This document shows, one piece after another, positions 48,501 through 58,850 of a DNA stretch of 64,000 bases; position 1 is the stretch's first letter; each line of letters starts with the position of its first letter. Source of the stretch: Micractinium sp. NFX-FRZ (taxonomy: Eukaryota; Chlorophyta; Trebouxiophyceae; Chlorellales; Chlorellaceae). A model generated the notes under the pieces. That model ran no database searches. It was given only the letters and a program-made list of their open reading frames with translations, and was not told the DNA's origin. The stretch is from assembly GCA_029339195.1 (NCBI GenBank), contig JAPTJF010000138.1, positions 62,001 through 126,000 on the forward strand, given 5' to 3'. The translations under genes were made by a program, and so were the position numbers.

Positions 48501-48840
48501 GCAGCACCTCCAAAGGCGAGTCACTGCGCTCAGCACGAGCCGCCACGTGACGTGCCGTCCGCCCTGCAACAGTGGCGGCAGCGGTGGCGGCGGTAGACAG
48601 TGAGCAGCCGGGGTGGCCTGGGCGGCCTGACAGCCCGCTGCTTGCCGCATTGTGCTCCACATGCACTCACCCAGCCCCTAGAGCCTCCCCAGCAGCTCTC
48701 ACGCAGGGCTGAAGCACGGGAAGCTCGCTGGGCCCAGCCTCACCCTGCTTGCTCGGGTTGAGGGGCTGGGGTGCCGCCGATCGCAGCGATCCCTTGCTGC
48801 AGAGCGTCTGGCCCGTCTGGCCGACAGCTGCCTGCAGCAT
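39532..48840 (-). CDS. SBE: 1,4-alpha-glucan (starch) branching enzyme, GH13
   Basis: Makes alpha-1,6 branches in plastid starch (EC 2.4.1.18). 30 exons: 48840-48744, 48563-48450, 48169-48047, 47628-47510, 47194-47119, 46929-46847, 46555-46425, 46236-46155, 45874-45762, 45561-45504, 45266-45180, 45013-44904, and so on to 39600-39532; 862 aa, closing exactly in phase. A plastid-type N-terminus leads to a short Leu-zipper-like stretch ([15 protein letters not shown]). CBM48 carries [10 protein letters not shown] and [10 protein letters not shown]. The GH13 barrel has [10 protein letters not shown] (His ~411), [15 protein letters not shown] with nucleophile Asp ~477, IGEDVSGMP with acid Glu ~532, and [17 protein letters not shown]. 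The C-terminal beta domain ends GPYYAF. Two introns use GC donors (after 48450 and after 45180). In region II the usual Phe is Tyr (GYRFDG). Upstream lies GPN1 on the same strand, 502 bp away. Confidence 0.95.
40014..40098. repeat. Imperfect ~25-bp tandem repeat in an intron
   Basis: The motif GCGCAGGCAGAGGCACAGG recurs about four times with changes, in the intron between exons 28 and 29 of the branching enzyme gene. Confidence 0.75.
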
Positions 48841-49342
48841 CGAGGCCTAAAGTCTACTCGGCTGGCTAAAAGCCCTGCTGTGGTTCAGCAGGCTGTGTAG
48901 GGCGGGGCGCCCTGGTTCGCTCCGGTGCTGCGGTTCAGTCCGATGAGTGCTCCCTAACAGCGCAGGGAGCAGCTGTAATGCGGGTGCAGCGAGGTGTCGA
49001 GAGAGAGCCGAGGAATGCGCGGTGGTGGTGCAGCAGCGTTCAGAGACTGCTTGGGCACGCCTCACAAGGCGATCGCTGAATTCCGCGAGCCTGGCGGAGC
49101 CCTGCAGCGCCCGTGCGTTGCCTGCTTTCGGGGCTGATGCAGTCTTCCTCAGCCAAGAGCTTGGATCAGATGCATTTCTTGCGCTGCTTTCACGGTACAA
49201 ACGCTGGACAACGTCTAATTTACACCCGGCACGGCGGCAGGGCAGGCAAAGCTGGGCTGGGCAGGGTAAGGTCTGCCGCCGCTGCCGCCGCCGCGTCCTG
49301 CAGCGCAGCCAGACTAGCACTTTGTTTCACCACACCGGACAG
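48841..49342. promoter_or_regulatory. Spacer with the branching enzyme promoter and GPN1 3' UTR
   Basis: 502 bp between two tandem minus-strand genes. No separate gene recognised. Confidence 0.5.
49220..49224 (-). terminator. Candidate TGTAA polyadenylation signal
   Basis: TTACA on the plus strand in a local AT-rich patch, about 120 nt past the GPN1 stop. Confidence 0.45.
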
Positions 49343-52300
49343 TCAGTCCAGACCCCGCAGCTCTTCTTCCTCCTCCTCCTCCGCAAGCTGCCGCAGCGAG
49401 GCACCCTTGCGAGCGTCCAAAACACGCGGCCCCAGCGGCGCGGTGCTGCCTGCCGCTGCCGCTGCCGCCGCGGTGCCGCCTGCTGCTTCTGCCGCCGCCC
49501 GGTCCGCTGCCAGCCGCTCCAGTTCTGCCGCTTGCCGCCGCTGCTCCAGCTCTGCCCGCTCTGCTTGCCGCCGCTCGAGATCTGGCTTGTACTGCTGCTC
49601 ATACTCCTCGCGGCAGTGTTGCACTGCCGCCATAAAATCGTCCATGCCCTCTCCTGTAGCGCAAGTTGTGGGGTGAGGCAGCGTGGAGAGGAAGCAGTCA
49701 GCGGAGAGTGGGAGTGGCGAAGCAGAATTCCATCATTTTTGGGGGGGGGCGCGCAGCTGCGGTTCCCCCCACCACCCAACCCGCTGCCAGGACCGGTGTA
49801 ACAGGAGAGATGGGGCCGCACGCAGGCAAGGCAGATCTGGTGCAGCACGCTCAAGAGGCACGCTGGCGCTGGTGAGGGCAGGCACGCACAGGCAGGGCCC
49901 AGAGCAGCACTCCGTCTGCGGGAACGCATTGTCCTGCCGCCTTCCCTCCTGACCCGCCAAGCCCGGCACACCCCAACTGCCCTTCATCTACCACCTCCTG
50001 CCACCCACCTGTCACCGCCGACACCCCCACTGCCCGCATGTTTTGGTAAAACTGCTCCAGCACCAGGCTCATGCTGCGGGACAGAGTGGCCGCGTAAGTC
50101 TGCTCGCTGTCTAGCGCCTGCAGAGCAGAGTACATGGCGGCAGGGAAAGTCGCGCAGTCGATGCCTGCTGGTTGGGAGTGCAGGGCAAGGCCGCATGCGC
50201 CGCGGCGACGGGTAGTGGTGTGCCGGAGTGAGGCAGCCACTTGTGGCGCACCGTCATGCACAGCGCACAGAGAGGCCACAGCGCAGGCAGCTGCTATGGC
50301 CGAGTGTGGAGGTGGCTGCCCCACAAAGGCGGATCACCACACGGGCAGAACATGCGTCCCACACAACAGTAGCTTGTGGGGGTGGCTGGCTGCTCCCTCC
50401 TGCACCCCTCCCGCGCTCCCCCTGCCCCGCTCTTCCCACGCGCACCCCATCCAGTGGGTGCCCCGCACATCCCACACCCACACCTCTGCTCAGCCCCACA
50501 CCTGGTGGAAGTTCTCATAGTCTGACATCCAGTCGAGGGCAAACTCATGCCGTGCCACATCCACCTTGTTGAACACCAGCAGCACAGGCAGCCGCGTCTT
50601 GTACAGAATGCTGCAGGCCTGCTTGGGGGCAGCATGCGCGGGTGGCAGCGGATAGTTTAAGTGAGACCAAGCTGTGCATGGAGGCCGCAAGTCTGCAACA
50701 GGCAGCGGCCAAACTGCTGCTGAACGGTGTAATGCAGCCGATCACAGGGGGACAGGCTTGGGGCGGCTGACATGGTAGGAGGGAAGATGCTGGGTAGCCG
50801 GCCACGTCAGCGGGCGGCCTGCACATGCACGCACTCTCACAGGGCTCGCTGCCGCTGCACCTGCCGTGCGCAGTTGCGCAAGCACGCCACGCCCACCATA
50901 TTGCAAGGCACGTCCGGGCCCCTGTCCCCAGAGCACGTTCCCTGCCCCGACCCCTCGCCCTGACCCACCTGCAGCATGTTGGTCATGAATGTCTGGGGCC
51001 CCACGCAGCGTGGTGTGTCTATGATGTAGGCAATCATGGTGGGGAAGGAGGTGGCAAAGGCCTCCGTGATGATGGCGCCTGCCGGGGGGAAGGGACAAGT
51101 TGGGGGCAGGAAGGGCACGGGGCGGCACGCTCAGCAAAGGAATCACAGGCTTGGGGCCCAGTTCACTCATAGGAGACAACCGATGGCAGCTGACAGGAGC
51201 GGACGGGAAGAAGCCGGACGGAAGGCAGTCAGGCAAGCAGGCAGGCAAAGGCAGGCAGGCAAGCAGGTGCAGTACACCCGCCGCCACAGCCTTCCAGAGA
51301 ACCCACTCGCGCCGCCTGCAGGCGCACCTGAGGCGCTCCACGTGAAGATTTCAATCTGCCCAGGCGTGTCGGCCACAATGTACTGCAGCGGCGGGTCCCG
51401 AGGCTTCTCACACAGCCCGATGACCTGCAGGGTTGGCAGCCAGGGGGTGGCACAGCCAGCACAGGACACCGGCGGATCGGGAGATGGCTGGGCAGGAGTG
51501 GGCTGCGCCCCCGTTGCCGTTGCGTACGCACCCTCTGCTGGCTGCCATGTGGATTAATGCGTGCATGTCTGCTGCAGCAGACACGCCCCCCAAAGCTTGC
51601 CATGTTGGTCTTACCTGGCTGCAGCGTGCTCACAGCCCCAGCAGTGAGCCTGGCTGTCACGCTGCAGCACTATACCTCACGCCACCGGCCCGCCGCGGGT
51701 TGGCAGTTGCAACCATGCCATAAGAGGGGGCCCTCTGGAAGCTGGGGCCTGCACAGCAGTCCCCGACCCTGCCACGGCTGCGCACCTGGTCAAACCGAGT
51801 GGCAAAGAGGTTGAGGGAGGTGAGGATGGCGCCGTTGGGGCCCAAGCTGTACTGCTTCATCACATTCTTGTAGTTCACTGTGTCCCGGATGTCCACATGG
51901 GCGCCGTATGGCACATGAGTGACTGCTGGGTCCAGATTGATCACATAGCCCGACTTCTGGCTGGCATGCAGGTGCGCGTTCAAGCGCTGCATGAACGTCG
52001 TCTTGCCGCTGCCCGCCATGCCTGCGGGGGCGCACGGCGTGAGGCAGACGGGGGAGGATGGGCACGCAGAAGGATATGTGCGAGACACGCAGTGCAGGCA
52101 GCAGCATGGCGGGGCACGATGAGTCCTGGTGCCCAAAGATCTGCAGTTGAGGTACAATCTGATTCGGGACACAGACGTGAATGATGCAGGCGGATGCAAA
52201 GGGCGCAGGCGGAGCGGGAGCAGGCGGCGGGCGGCGGGCGGCGGCGGCAGCAGGCCAGGGCTTGCTGTCTCGACATCCTCCTGCCTGCGGGCAACGCCCA

Positions 52301-52482
52301 AGCCTCGCTCTTAACAAACAGAGGGAGCAGCACAGCGGGGCGCGGCAGCACTAGCGCCTAGAAGGGCCATGTGATCGTGCATGCTCACCGATGACCAGTA
52401 TGACGGTGGGTTTCTGCTCTTCTGAAGGGGCCTGCTCCTGGATGTTCAGCCCCTGAAGGCTGCTTGCTGCCTCCTCCGCCAT
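49343..52482 (-). CDS. GPN1: GPN-loop GTPase 1
   Basis: Cytosolic GTPase that, with its paralogues, is needed for assembly and nuclear import of RNA polymerase II (known for Npa3/XAB1). Exons (minus): 52482-52389, 52021-51786, 51424-51328, 51078-50969, 50618-50502, 50117-50009, 49653-49343; 357 aa, all in phase. Motifs in order: P-loop [10 protein letters not shown] (residues ~32-41, split by intron 1), NLDPAV, the family-defining Gly-Pro-Asn in [21 protein letters not shown]3 DTPGQIE, and G4 FNKVD in [18 protein letters not shown]. The C-terminal ~100 residues are a charged coiled coil ([20 protein letters not shown]) ending in a run of seven Glu. It is divergent with NAA50, the starts being 361 bp apart. 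The length matches the family. Confidence 0.94.
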
Positions 52483-52843
52483 GCCGGCTTCCCTGCCGAC
52501 ACTTGCTGCTTGTTGCGTGCAGTGTGTGCTCGCAGATCGCTTCTAACAACAACTGCCCGGTTATTATTGTAACCAGAGTTGAAGGGGGGACCAGTCGACA
52601 TGCCCCGCCCTTCCACCTTGCTCGCCAATGCCGGTGCCTTCATGCCTGGCAACCCTGTTCGCAATGTGATTATCCTCACTGGGACATAGATCGCTGTTAG
52701 ACAGCCTCCCACTGCTGTTTGTTTCGCACTGCCCTCGCCATCACCGCCTCTGAACAGCGGCTTTTGCGGCGTCTTGCAACCCTGTCAATCCGGACCACTC
52801 AAGCCGCACCGCCCCCAGCTCCAGCGCCGCCTGCCTCGGCACG
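52483..52843. promoter_or_regulatory. Shared 361-bp divergent promoter of GPN1 and NAA50
   Basis: Both start codons border this interval and point outward. It contains an AT-rich core (TTATTATTGTAA near 52561) between GC-rich edges. No canonical TATA box. Confidence 0.6.
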
Positions 52844-54197
52844 ATGGCGGCATCCGCTGCCGCCACTCCCGCCGCCGCCGCCGCCTCGCAGCTGCCGCTC
52901 ACTTTTGGCGCTGTCACTGAGAAGAACGTTGAGCAGCTCAAGGTGCTCAACCGCGCCATTTTCCCCATCAACTATGCGGAACGCATGTATAAGGACATCC
53001 TGGCCTTCCCAGATGTGACACAGGTGAGCGGCGGCTGCAGCGGCCGACCTCGGGGGATGCAGCACGTTCTTGGGCCTGTCACCGCTGCTTGGGTGGCCTG
53101 CCGGTTCCACCTCAGAATCCCACAGCGCTGCAGCAGGCATGCTTCATGCTTGCCGCCGCTCTCCCCTGGCCCCGCACCGGAGACTGAAGCGCCCCATTAT
53201 TGCACTCCTGCCAGCGGCCCTCCCTCGCCTCCCTCCCCTGCCACTGCCCGGCTGCAGCTGGCCTACCATAATGATGTGCTGGTGGGAGCCATTGCCTGCC
53301 GGCTGGAGAATACCCCGCAGGTGCGCTGTGGGTGTGGCACAGTGTGGTGCGGCATGCGAGGGCAGCAGCACAGCGCAGCTGCGCCGGCGCAGGCGGATGG
53401 GGCACGCCCAGTGCAGCGATGGCGCAGGCTGATGGGGCGTCTTTGCAGCACTGTCTGCGCAGTTGGCCGGAGCTCTACTTCTCTGTGTGTCGACATGTGC
53501 CAGCTGGTCAGTCAATGTAGCAACCTGAGCTTCATTCCTTACTTCATACAGTGTCTGGCCACCATTCACTTTGTACCGCAGGGCCCCAAGCTGTACATCC
53601 TCACGCTGGGCGTGCTGGCCCCTTATCGCGGCATGGGCGCCGGCGCTGCGCTGCTGGAGCGCTGCCTGCACGTGGTGGCCAGTCAGCTTCCAGAGGTGCA
53701 GGAGGCGGTGCTGCATGTGCAGGTGGGTGGCGCAAGACAGAGTGGCAGCGCAAGGGAGGGTGGGGCGGGGAGGTCAGCGGCCAGATGTGCGGGAGGCGGC
53801 GTGACGTGCAGGTGTGCAGGTGGTGTGGGGAGGCAGGAATTGAGTGGGGAATGGTGGATCAGACGCTGTGCTGATGTGTCTGCTCTGTGAGGCAGGGGAA
53901 TATAGGATGGAGGAGGTGGAGGCAGGGTCCTCCTGCCTACCCTTGCGCATCACTGCATGCAGTGCTGAATTGGAGTCACCCAGCTCTGCGCTGCACCCTG
54001 GCCCCCTCCTCCGCCGCCCGCAGACCAGCAACGAGGAGGCGATCCGCTTCTACGGGCGCTTTGGCTTTGAGGTCGCAGAGACGATACGCGGCTACTACAA
54101 GCGCTTGGACCCGCCTGATGCGGTGCTGCTCCGCAGGCGGCTGCAGGACAGCGGCAGCGGTGAGGGCGGCAGCGGCGCGGCCAATGGCAGCAGCTAG
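52844..54197 (+). CDS. NAA50: N-alpha-acetyltransferase 50 (GNAT family)
   Basis: Acetylates protein N-termini beginning with Met plus a hydrophobic residue; associates with the NatA complex in other eukaryotes. Exons: 52844-53023, 53258-53320, 53582-53722, 54024-54197; 185 aa, every intron in phase 0. After an Ala-rich leader the core starts at FGAVTEKNVEQLKVLNRAIF, then INYAERMYKDI, with VGAIACRLE as the beta-4 region. The acetyl-CoA loop is GVLAPYRGMGAGAALL (R-x-x-G-x-G), and TSNEEAIRFYGRFGFE with GYYKRLDPPDA matches the NAA50-specific end of the fold. It ends in a Gly/Ser-rich tail. The start was chosen at the first ATG of the conserved exon (ACGATGG). Confidence 0.92.
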
Positions 54198-54713
54198 TAG
54201 CTGCACCCTCCCTCAATGTAAAGAATCTTCCATGTGGTTTGCATCACGTGGCTCAATCCATGGCCGGCCGTATATCAGTAGCAGATGCATAGAGTGGGAC
54301 TGACCAGGGGCGGGTGCACGGCAGAAACCGGGCGGGCGGGCATGGTTTTGTAGGCGGAAGGGCACATGTGGTGTGCAGTAGCAGTCTGAAGCAGCGCTCT
54401 GCACAGACGAGCATAGGAGCCCAGCAAGAGGGCATGCGTGGTTGAAGAAAGGTGGGACTGAAGTTGGCCGGCCATGGCCTGCCGCTGACCTGCCATGTGC
54501 TGGCGGCGCCGCCAGGGCGCAAAACAACTGAGATGTCGGACGGTTTGCCACCATCTACATCACGTTTGCCGCCTTACAAACAAACTGTCAGTTACATACA
54601 AAACAAGCAGCTATTGAGACGGCAGTGTGCGCTGACCACCCACGCAGCTGGCTCTTGCGTCTTTGCAGCGTCCGGAACTCCGTCGCCGTAATTCGTAACT
54701 GGTGGTCGGCAAT
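54198..54713. other. Spacer between NAA50 and the SAP-domain gene
   Basis: 516 bp between tandem plus-strand genes: the NAA50 3' UTR, then the promoter of the next gene. No separate gene seen. Confidence 0.5.
54217..54221 (+). terminator. Candidate TGTAA polyadenylation signal
   Basis: TGTAA followed by AGAATC, 20 nt after the NAA50 stop. It would imply a very short 3' UTR. Confidence 0.4.
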
Positions 54714-57249
54714 ATGGAGAACATCGGGCGTGCCGGCAATAGTGCCGGCCCCCATGCCCAGCACAGCGACACAGTGCAGGCCCTCAAGTCTCAGAAGGAG
54801 CTCGCGCTGGAGTTTGAGGTGAATCTGGGCAAGTACAGCCCTGCGGCTGCGGCTGCCGGCACGCTGCCGCGGCGGCGGTTGGGCGGTTGGGCGGCACCGG
54901 CGGCGACGGGTGCTGCGCGTTAGCCCAGGCAGGTTGCTAGCTGCTATTGCCAAAGCACTGCGCCTGGCTCATGCCTACCTCTATCCCCCTCGCTCCTTAC
55001 TGCAGAACCTTATTGCAGCTCTTCGCCTCACCGGGCAGACGCAGCAAGCAGAGCAAATTGCGGCGCTGAGCGAAGCAGTAACCGCGCCGGGGCTGCTCAC
55101 CAGCCGCTTTGGGGAGCATGCCATGGACGAGGTGATGCGAGTGCTGCCAACATGGACTCTGCAGCCCTCCCCCAGCAATGATGAGGAGCTGGGTGCTGTG
55201 GCAGACAGTCTGGCTGCTGCTGCAGCATGGGATGACGCAGCCTGGGCCTCTCTGGAGGTGCTGCCCGAGCTGCTGAGCGTGGTGCACGGCCTCTTCCTGA
55301 CCACCCGCATCGAGGCATTGGAGGCTGAGGAGGAGCAGCGGCGTTGGAGCGCGAGCTGGAGCAACTGCAGTTGCGCCAGGCCAGTGGCTTCCGGCGCTGG
55401 ACGAGCTGCTTTGCCGACTACCTGAGTGAGTGGGGTGCCCGGGGCGGGTGCACACAGGGGCGGATGGGTTGGACCGGCTAGGCAGCACACGTCGTGGGTG
55501 TATGTAGAAGAGGTTGGGGGCTGATATGTGCATGCACGTCAGCCGGGGAACGACTCCCAGCAAGCTGCACCTGCCCGATGGTCATGTAACGTGCCTCTCC
55601 CTCTGCCCTCTTGATACATGGTGCAGAGTGGGTGGTGGAGCCGCGGATGCACGCTTCGCACAACGCTGTGGGCACAGTGCGCCACTCTCTGCTGACTGCA
55701 CACGTGGCTCGCTTCAACATGTCACGCACTGTGGCTGCTGCCAAGGGGACGGGCTACCTGCCGGTGAGGTGGCACTAAATCTCCCGTATGCGGGATCTGC
55801 CCTCTCCTACCTCAGTCGTTCCTGTATGCGCTGCGCTGCAGCACGGTTCTTCTTGCTTTACGCTCTGCAACACACACGGCTTGCGGCATAGGCGGCTTAG
55901 CCCAGAACTTCACAGCTGTCCTCTTGTTTCCGTTCCCCTGCAGCTGGCCCTGCGCGCTGCCATCCGCGCGGCACGGTGCACGCTGGAACAGGCGCCCCCG
56001 CTGCAGGGCCATGCATACCTGCTGCCTCGCCCGGTTGGGCAGCAGGCCCGCTCTGCGCGTGAGCACCTGGACGCTCTGCTGGAGCTGCTGGAGCGCTTCC
56101 AGGCACGCGGCATCTACATAGGCCACGGTGAGGGGGCGGGTTGCTCTGTCAATTTGGGGGTGTGTGAGTCAGGGTGAGGGTTTGGTTGAAGATGCAGCTG
56201 GTGATTGGTTGCACAGCTGGTGCATGGTGGCGGGACACCCCAAGCCTGTCCCGTGCTGCTTTGAATGGCAGAGTGTGCGCCTCCAGCAGGCCTGAAGCCT
56301 TGCTCGATATGTGTTTGCAATTAGGTTGCTCTTCCCCGCTTTCTGCAGGCGACCTGACCCCCACCTTCCTGGCACGCGAGCTGCCCCGCCTGAAGGCCGT
56401 GCTGGTGCCCACCATTGCAGCGCTGACGCGCCCCGCCCCCGCTCGCCAGCAGCAGCAGCAGGCGCCAGCGGCGGCAGCGGCGCCGCTGCGGCGGCAGCAA
56501 CGTCGCCAGGGCGAGGCCCACCCCGGCGAGGCAGCACACCTTCCGACTGCCGATGCACCTCACAGCACCTTCTGCAAGCGTCAGCAGCGCACGCAGGCAG
56601 AGGAGCAGCCTGCTCTGCAGGGCAAGCAGGGCTTGCAGCCAGTGCTTGAGCCGCTGCAGCCTATGGCAGCGCAAGTGCCCCCAGAGACTTGTGCACACCT
56701 GCGTCAGCTGCTGGAACAGCATGAGCAGCGGCAGAGTGCAGAGATAGAGCGGCGGGTGCGGGCCGAGGTTGATCGGCGCCTGCAAGAGATTGAGCGCAAG
56801 CACGAACAGCGCCCCAGCCAGCAGGTGGAAGAGCCAGCGCAGCAGCCTGGATTCAATGGCGATGCAGTGGCACTGGCAGAGGCTGCCTTTGCTGCTGCCC
56901 AGGGTGCCGGGACAGGGCAGCGCAAGGAGCTGGCGGGCACGGCAAGTGCTTTCCGCCGCCTGGCAGTGGGTGCAGAGCCCCTGGAGAGTCTCTCCTACCG
57001 CCAGCTGCAAGCCAAGGCAAAGGAACTGGGCCTGCCGGCGAAGGGGTGAGCTGCTGTGCCAGCCCGTGGCTGCCCAGCTGTGTGTGCAGTGCCCGCGCAA
57101 TGCCTGCCGTTGGGCTGCCAATAAAGGAGAGTGCATTGAGCGTAAACCAACTGTGCCTCTGCTTTGGCCCCCCAACTCCTTGCAGCAAGATGAACGAGCT
57201 TCTTGCCAGTGTCCAGGCCCACCTGCAGCAGCAAGCGCAGCTCGTGTGA
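54714..57249 (+). CDS. Q-rich protein with a C-terminal SAP motif
   Basis: Exons: 54714-54818, 55006-55425, 55627-55763, 55944-56127, 56349-57045, 57186-57249; about 535 aa. The N-terminal half is helical with no family I recognise (ALKSQKELALEFE, RFGEHAMDEVMRVLPTW, EWVVEPRMHASH-like, ARFNMSRTVAAAKGTGYLP). The middle is Gln/Ala-rich, then a charged coiled coil (IERRVRAEVDRRLQEIERKH). The last ~40 residues are a SAP motif: LSYRQLQAKAKELGLPAKG, then KMNELLASV. SAP motifs bind AT-rich DNA or chromatin. Exon 2 has a frame break near 55336-55341: the entry frame gives AEEEQRRWSAS and then a stop, while one added base gives ALERELEQLQLRQ and a correct phase into exon 3 (KWVVEP). The next gene downstream shares the C-terminal motif and its intron position. 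Confidence 0.68.
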
Positions 57250-58422
57250 GGCAGCCAGCTGGAGCAGCAGCACGTCTAAAGACGTACTCAAGGACCCACA
57301 GCTGAGCGTTGCAAAGCCGCACGGTACAACCAAGGCCGCAGCGGCTGACTGCTAGCATGCTTTAGCTTGTCTGTCATGCCTGCACCGTGTCTGACTGAGC
57401 GATGCAGCCCGCACGGGCAAAGCCATGCAAAACCACTATGGCAGCTGCTCCACCAATGGCACGCATTGAACTCGTAACGCAGCCTCCTCGTCTCCCTCCA
57501 CAGGTCCCAACATCTTGAATTCCCTGCTTCCCCGTGACCCTACTAACCAGGTGTACGTAACCAATGTAATACCCCTTTCGTTAACATCACGCCTGGGCGA
57601 CAGCTGACAGGCGCAACAGCTGGCGGTGTTGCTGGAGCGAGCAGCGCAGTGCCACCGAGCAATGCGGCAGCTCTGGGTGCTCACAAGAGCTGGAGGCCAT
57701 CTGCTAGCTGTCTGTGCACATGCCTGCCGTGGGTGGGGGTCCTGGCCTGACCTCTGAGGTGCATGGCTGGGTGCGCACATGGTTCAACGTTACTAAGGTA
57801 CTGAGCCTGACTGTTGTATCTGTCCTGCGGCTGCCCCCCTTCCTCCCAGCAGGTGCGCCGTCCCAGGCGGCAGCTGGGCCAGCACACTGCAGCAGCACAG
57901 CTGATGCCCACAGCACTCCACGTGTGCGGCCTTGCCTGAGCTGGGGAGGCTGCGTTTGCACGGCAGCAGCAGCCTGCCCATGCAGCTGCCTGGTAGCTGT
58001 CGCACATCATGTTGCTTTCTGGGTGCTCCGCCTGCAAGGCATGCATGCAGGAAGGCAGGCAGGCAGCAGCCCAGCAGGGTGCACGCCCCCACAACAAGTG
58101 CTGGCCTGAGCGTCACAACCGGCATTGCCTGCAACTTGCCAACGCGGCGCACATCCCAAGCGCGTGTGTCCACCCACTTTGCTTCCCGCTTCACTTAAGG
58201 TTCATGCAAGGCTGAGCAGCCTTTAGCGGGCAACTGCCCCGCCTGCCTCTCCTGCCCGTTCGCAATCGAAGCTGACTTGCTATGTGCATTTGTGTGTCAA
58301 TGATTAAAAGCAGCAGTTATGTGGCGACACCCATGTTGCACAGCTGATGGGCGGCCGCAGGGGAGGAGGGCGCGGCGGCGGTGGCAGCGCCAGCTGGCGG
58401 CCGCCTTGTGGTGTTGCGGCCT
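57250..58422. other. Spacer between the two SAP-motif genes
   Basis: About 1.2 kb: the 3' UTR of the SAP gene and sequence upstream of the BTB gene. No recognisable gene. GC content falls around 57540-57600. Confidence 0.5.
57565..57569 (+). terminator. Candidate TGTAA polyadenylation signal
   Basis: TGTAA in an AT-richer patch, 315 nt after the SAP gene's stop. Confidence 0.45.
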
Positions 58423-58830
58423 ATGTTACAGCAGTGTGCGTCCTATGTTACAGAAGCCCCTGTCACTGCCTTTGTCGGTGCTTGGACGTCCTTAAGAAGC
58501 GTTGGGAGGCGCCTGTGCCCTTGGTTCGAAACGTTGGCAGGCTGCACCTGCGAGCCGTGGTAAGCTCTGGCATGCATGCTACCCTCCAGGAGGGCTGCCT
58601 TGCCGCCTTCAAGGAATTGTCGGCTGACCAGCGCTCGCTCCCGTCCGACGGGCGACCTTGAGACTGCTGCTACCTGAATACTGGCCCGATTGTACTTTCC
58701 CTGCAGGATCGTGCCTCAGGGAAGAGCCCCGTCGGTGGTCGTGCACCCTCTGGGCCCGTCGCCGCCGCCGTCTTGTGAGTCCGGCCCGCCGCCGCCGTCG
58801 CTGCCCGGCCAGCGTGAGATTCCCCACTAA
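58423..58830 (+). CDS. Possible short two-exon ORF just upstream of the BTB gene
   Basis: An ATG at 58423 opens 46 codons (MLQQCASYVTEAPVTAF and onward) ending at a strong donor (58559, GTGGTAAGC). The acceptor CCCTGCAG then joins in phase to 58707-58830 with a TAA stop; 86 aa in all. The composition is coding-like (LVVLRPMLQQ precedes in frame) but no family is recognised. It may be a real small gene, an upstream ORF in the BTB transcript's 5' leader, or chance. Confidence 0.2.
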
Positions 58831-58850
58831 AGGCGCTCGAGTGTGAGAAC

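Noticed and set aside
58515..58535. tRNA T-loop-like GGTTCGAAAC
   Set aside because: No matching stems, and it lies in a possible coding exon.
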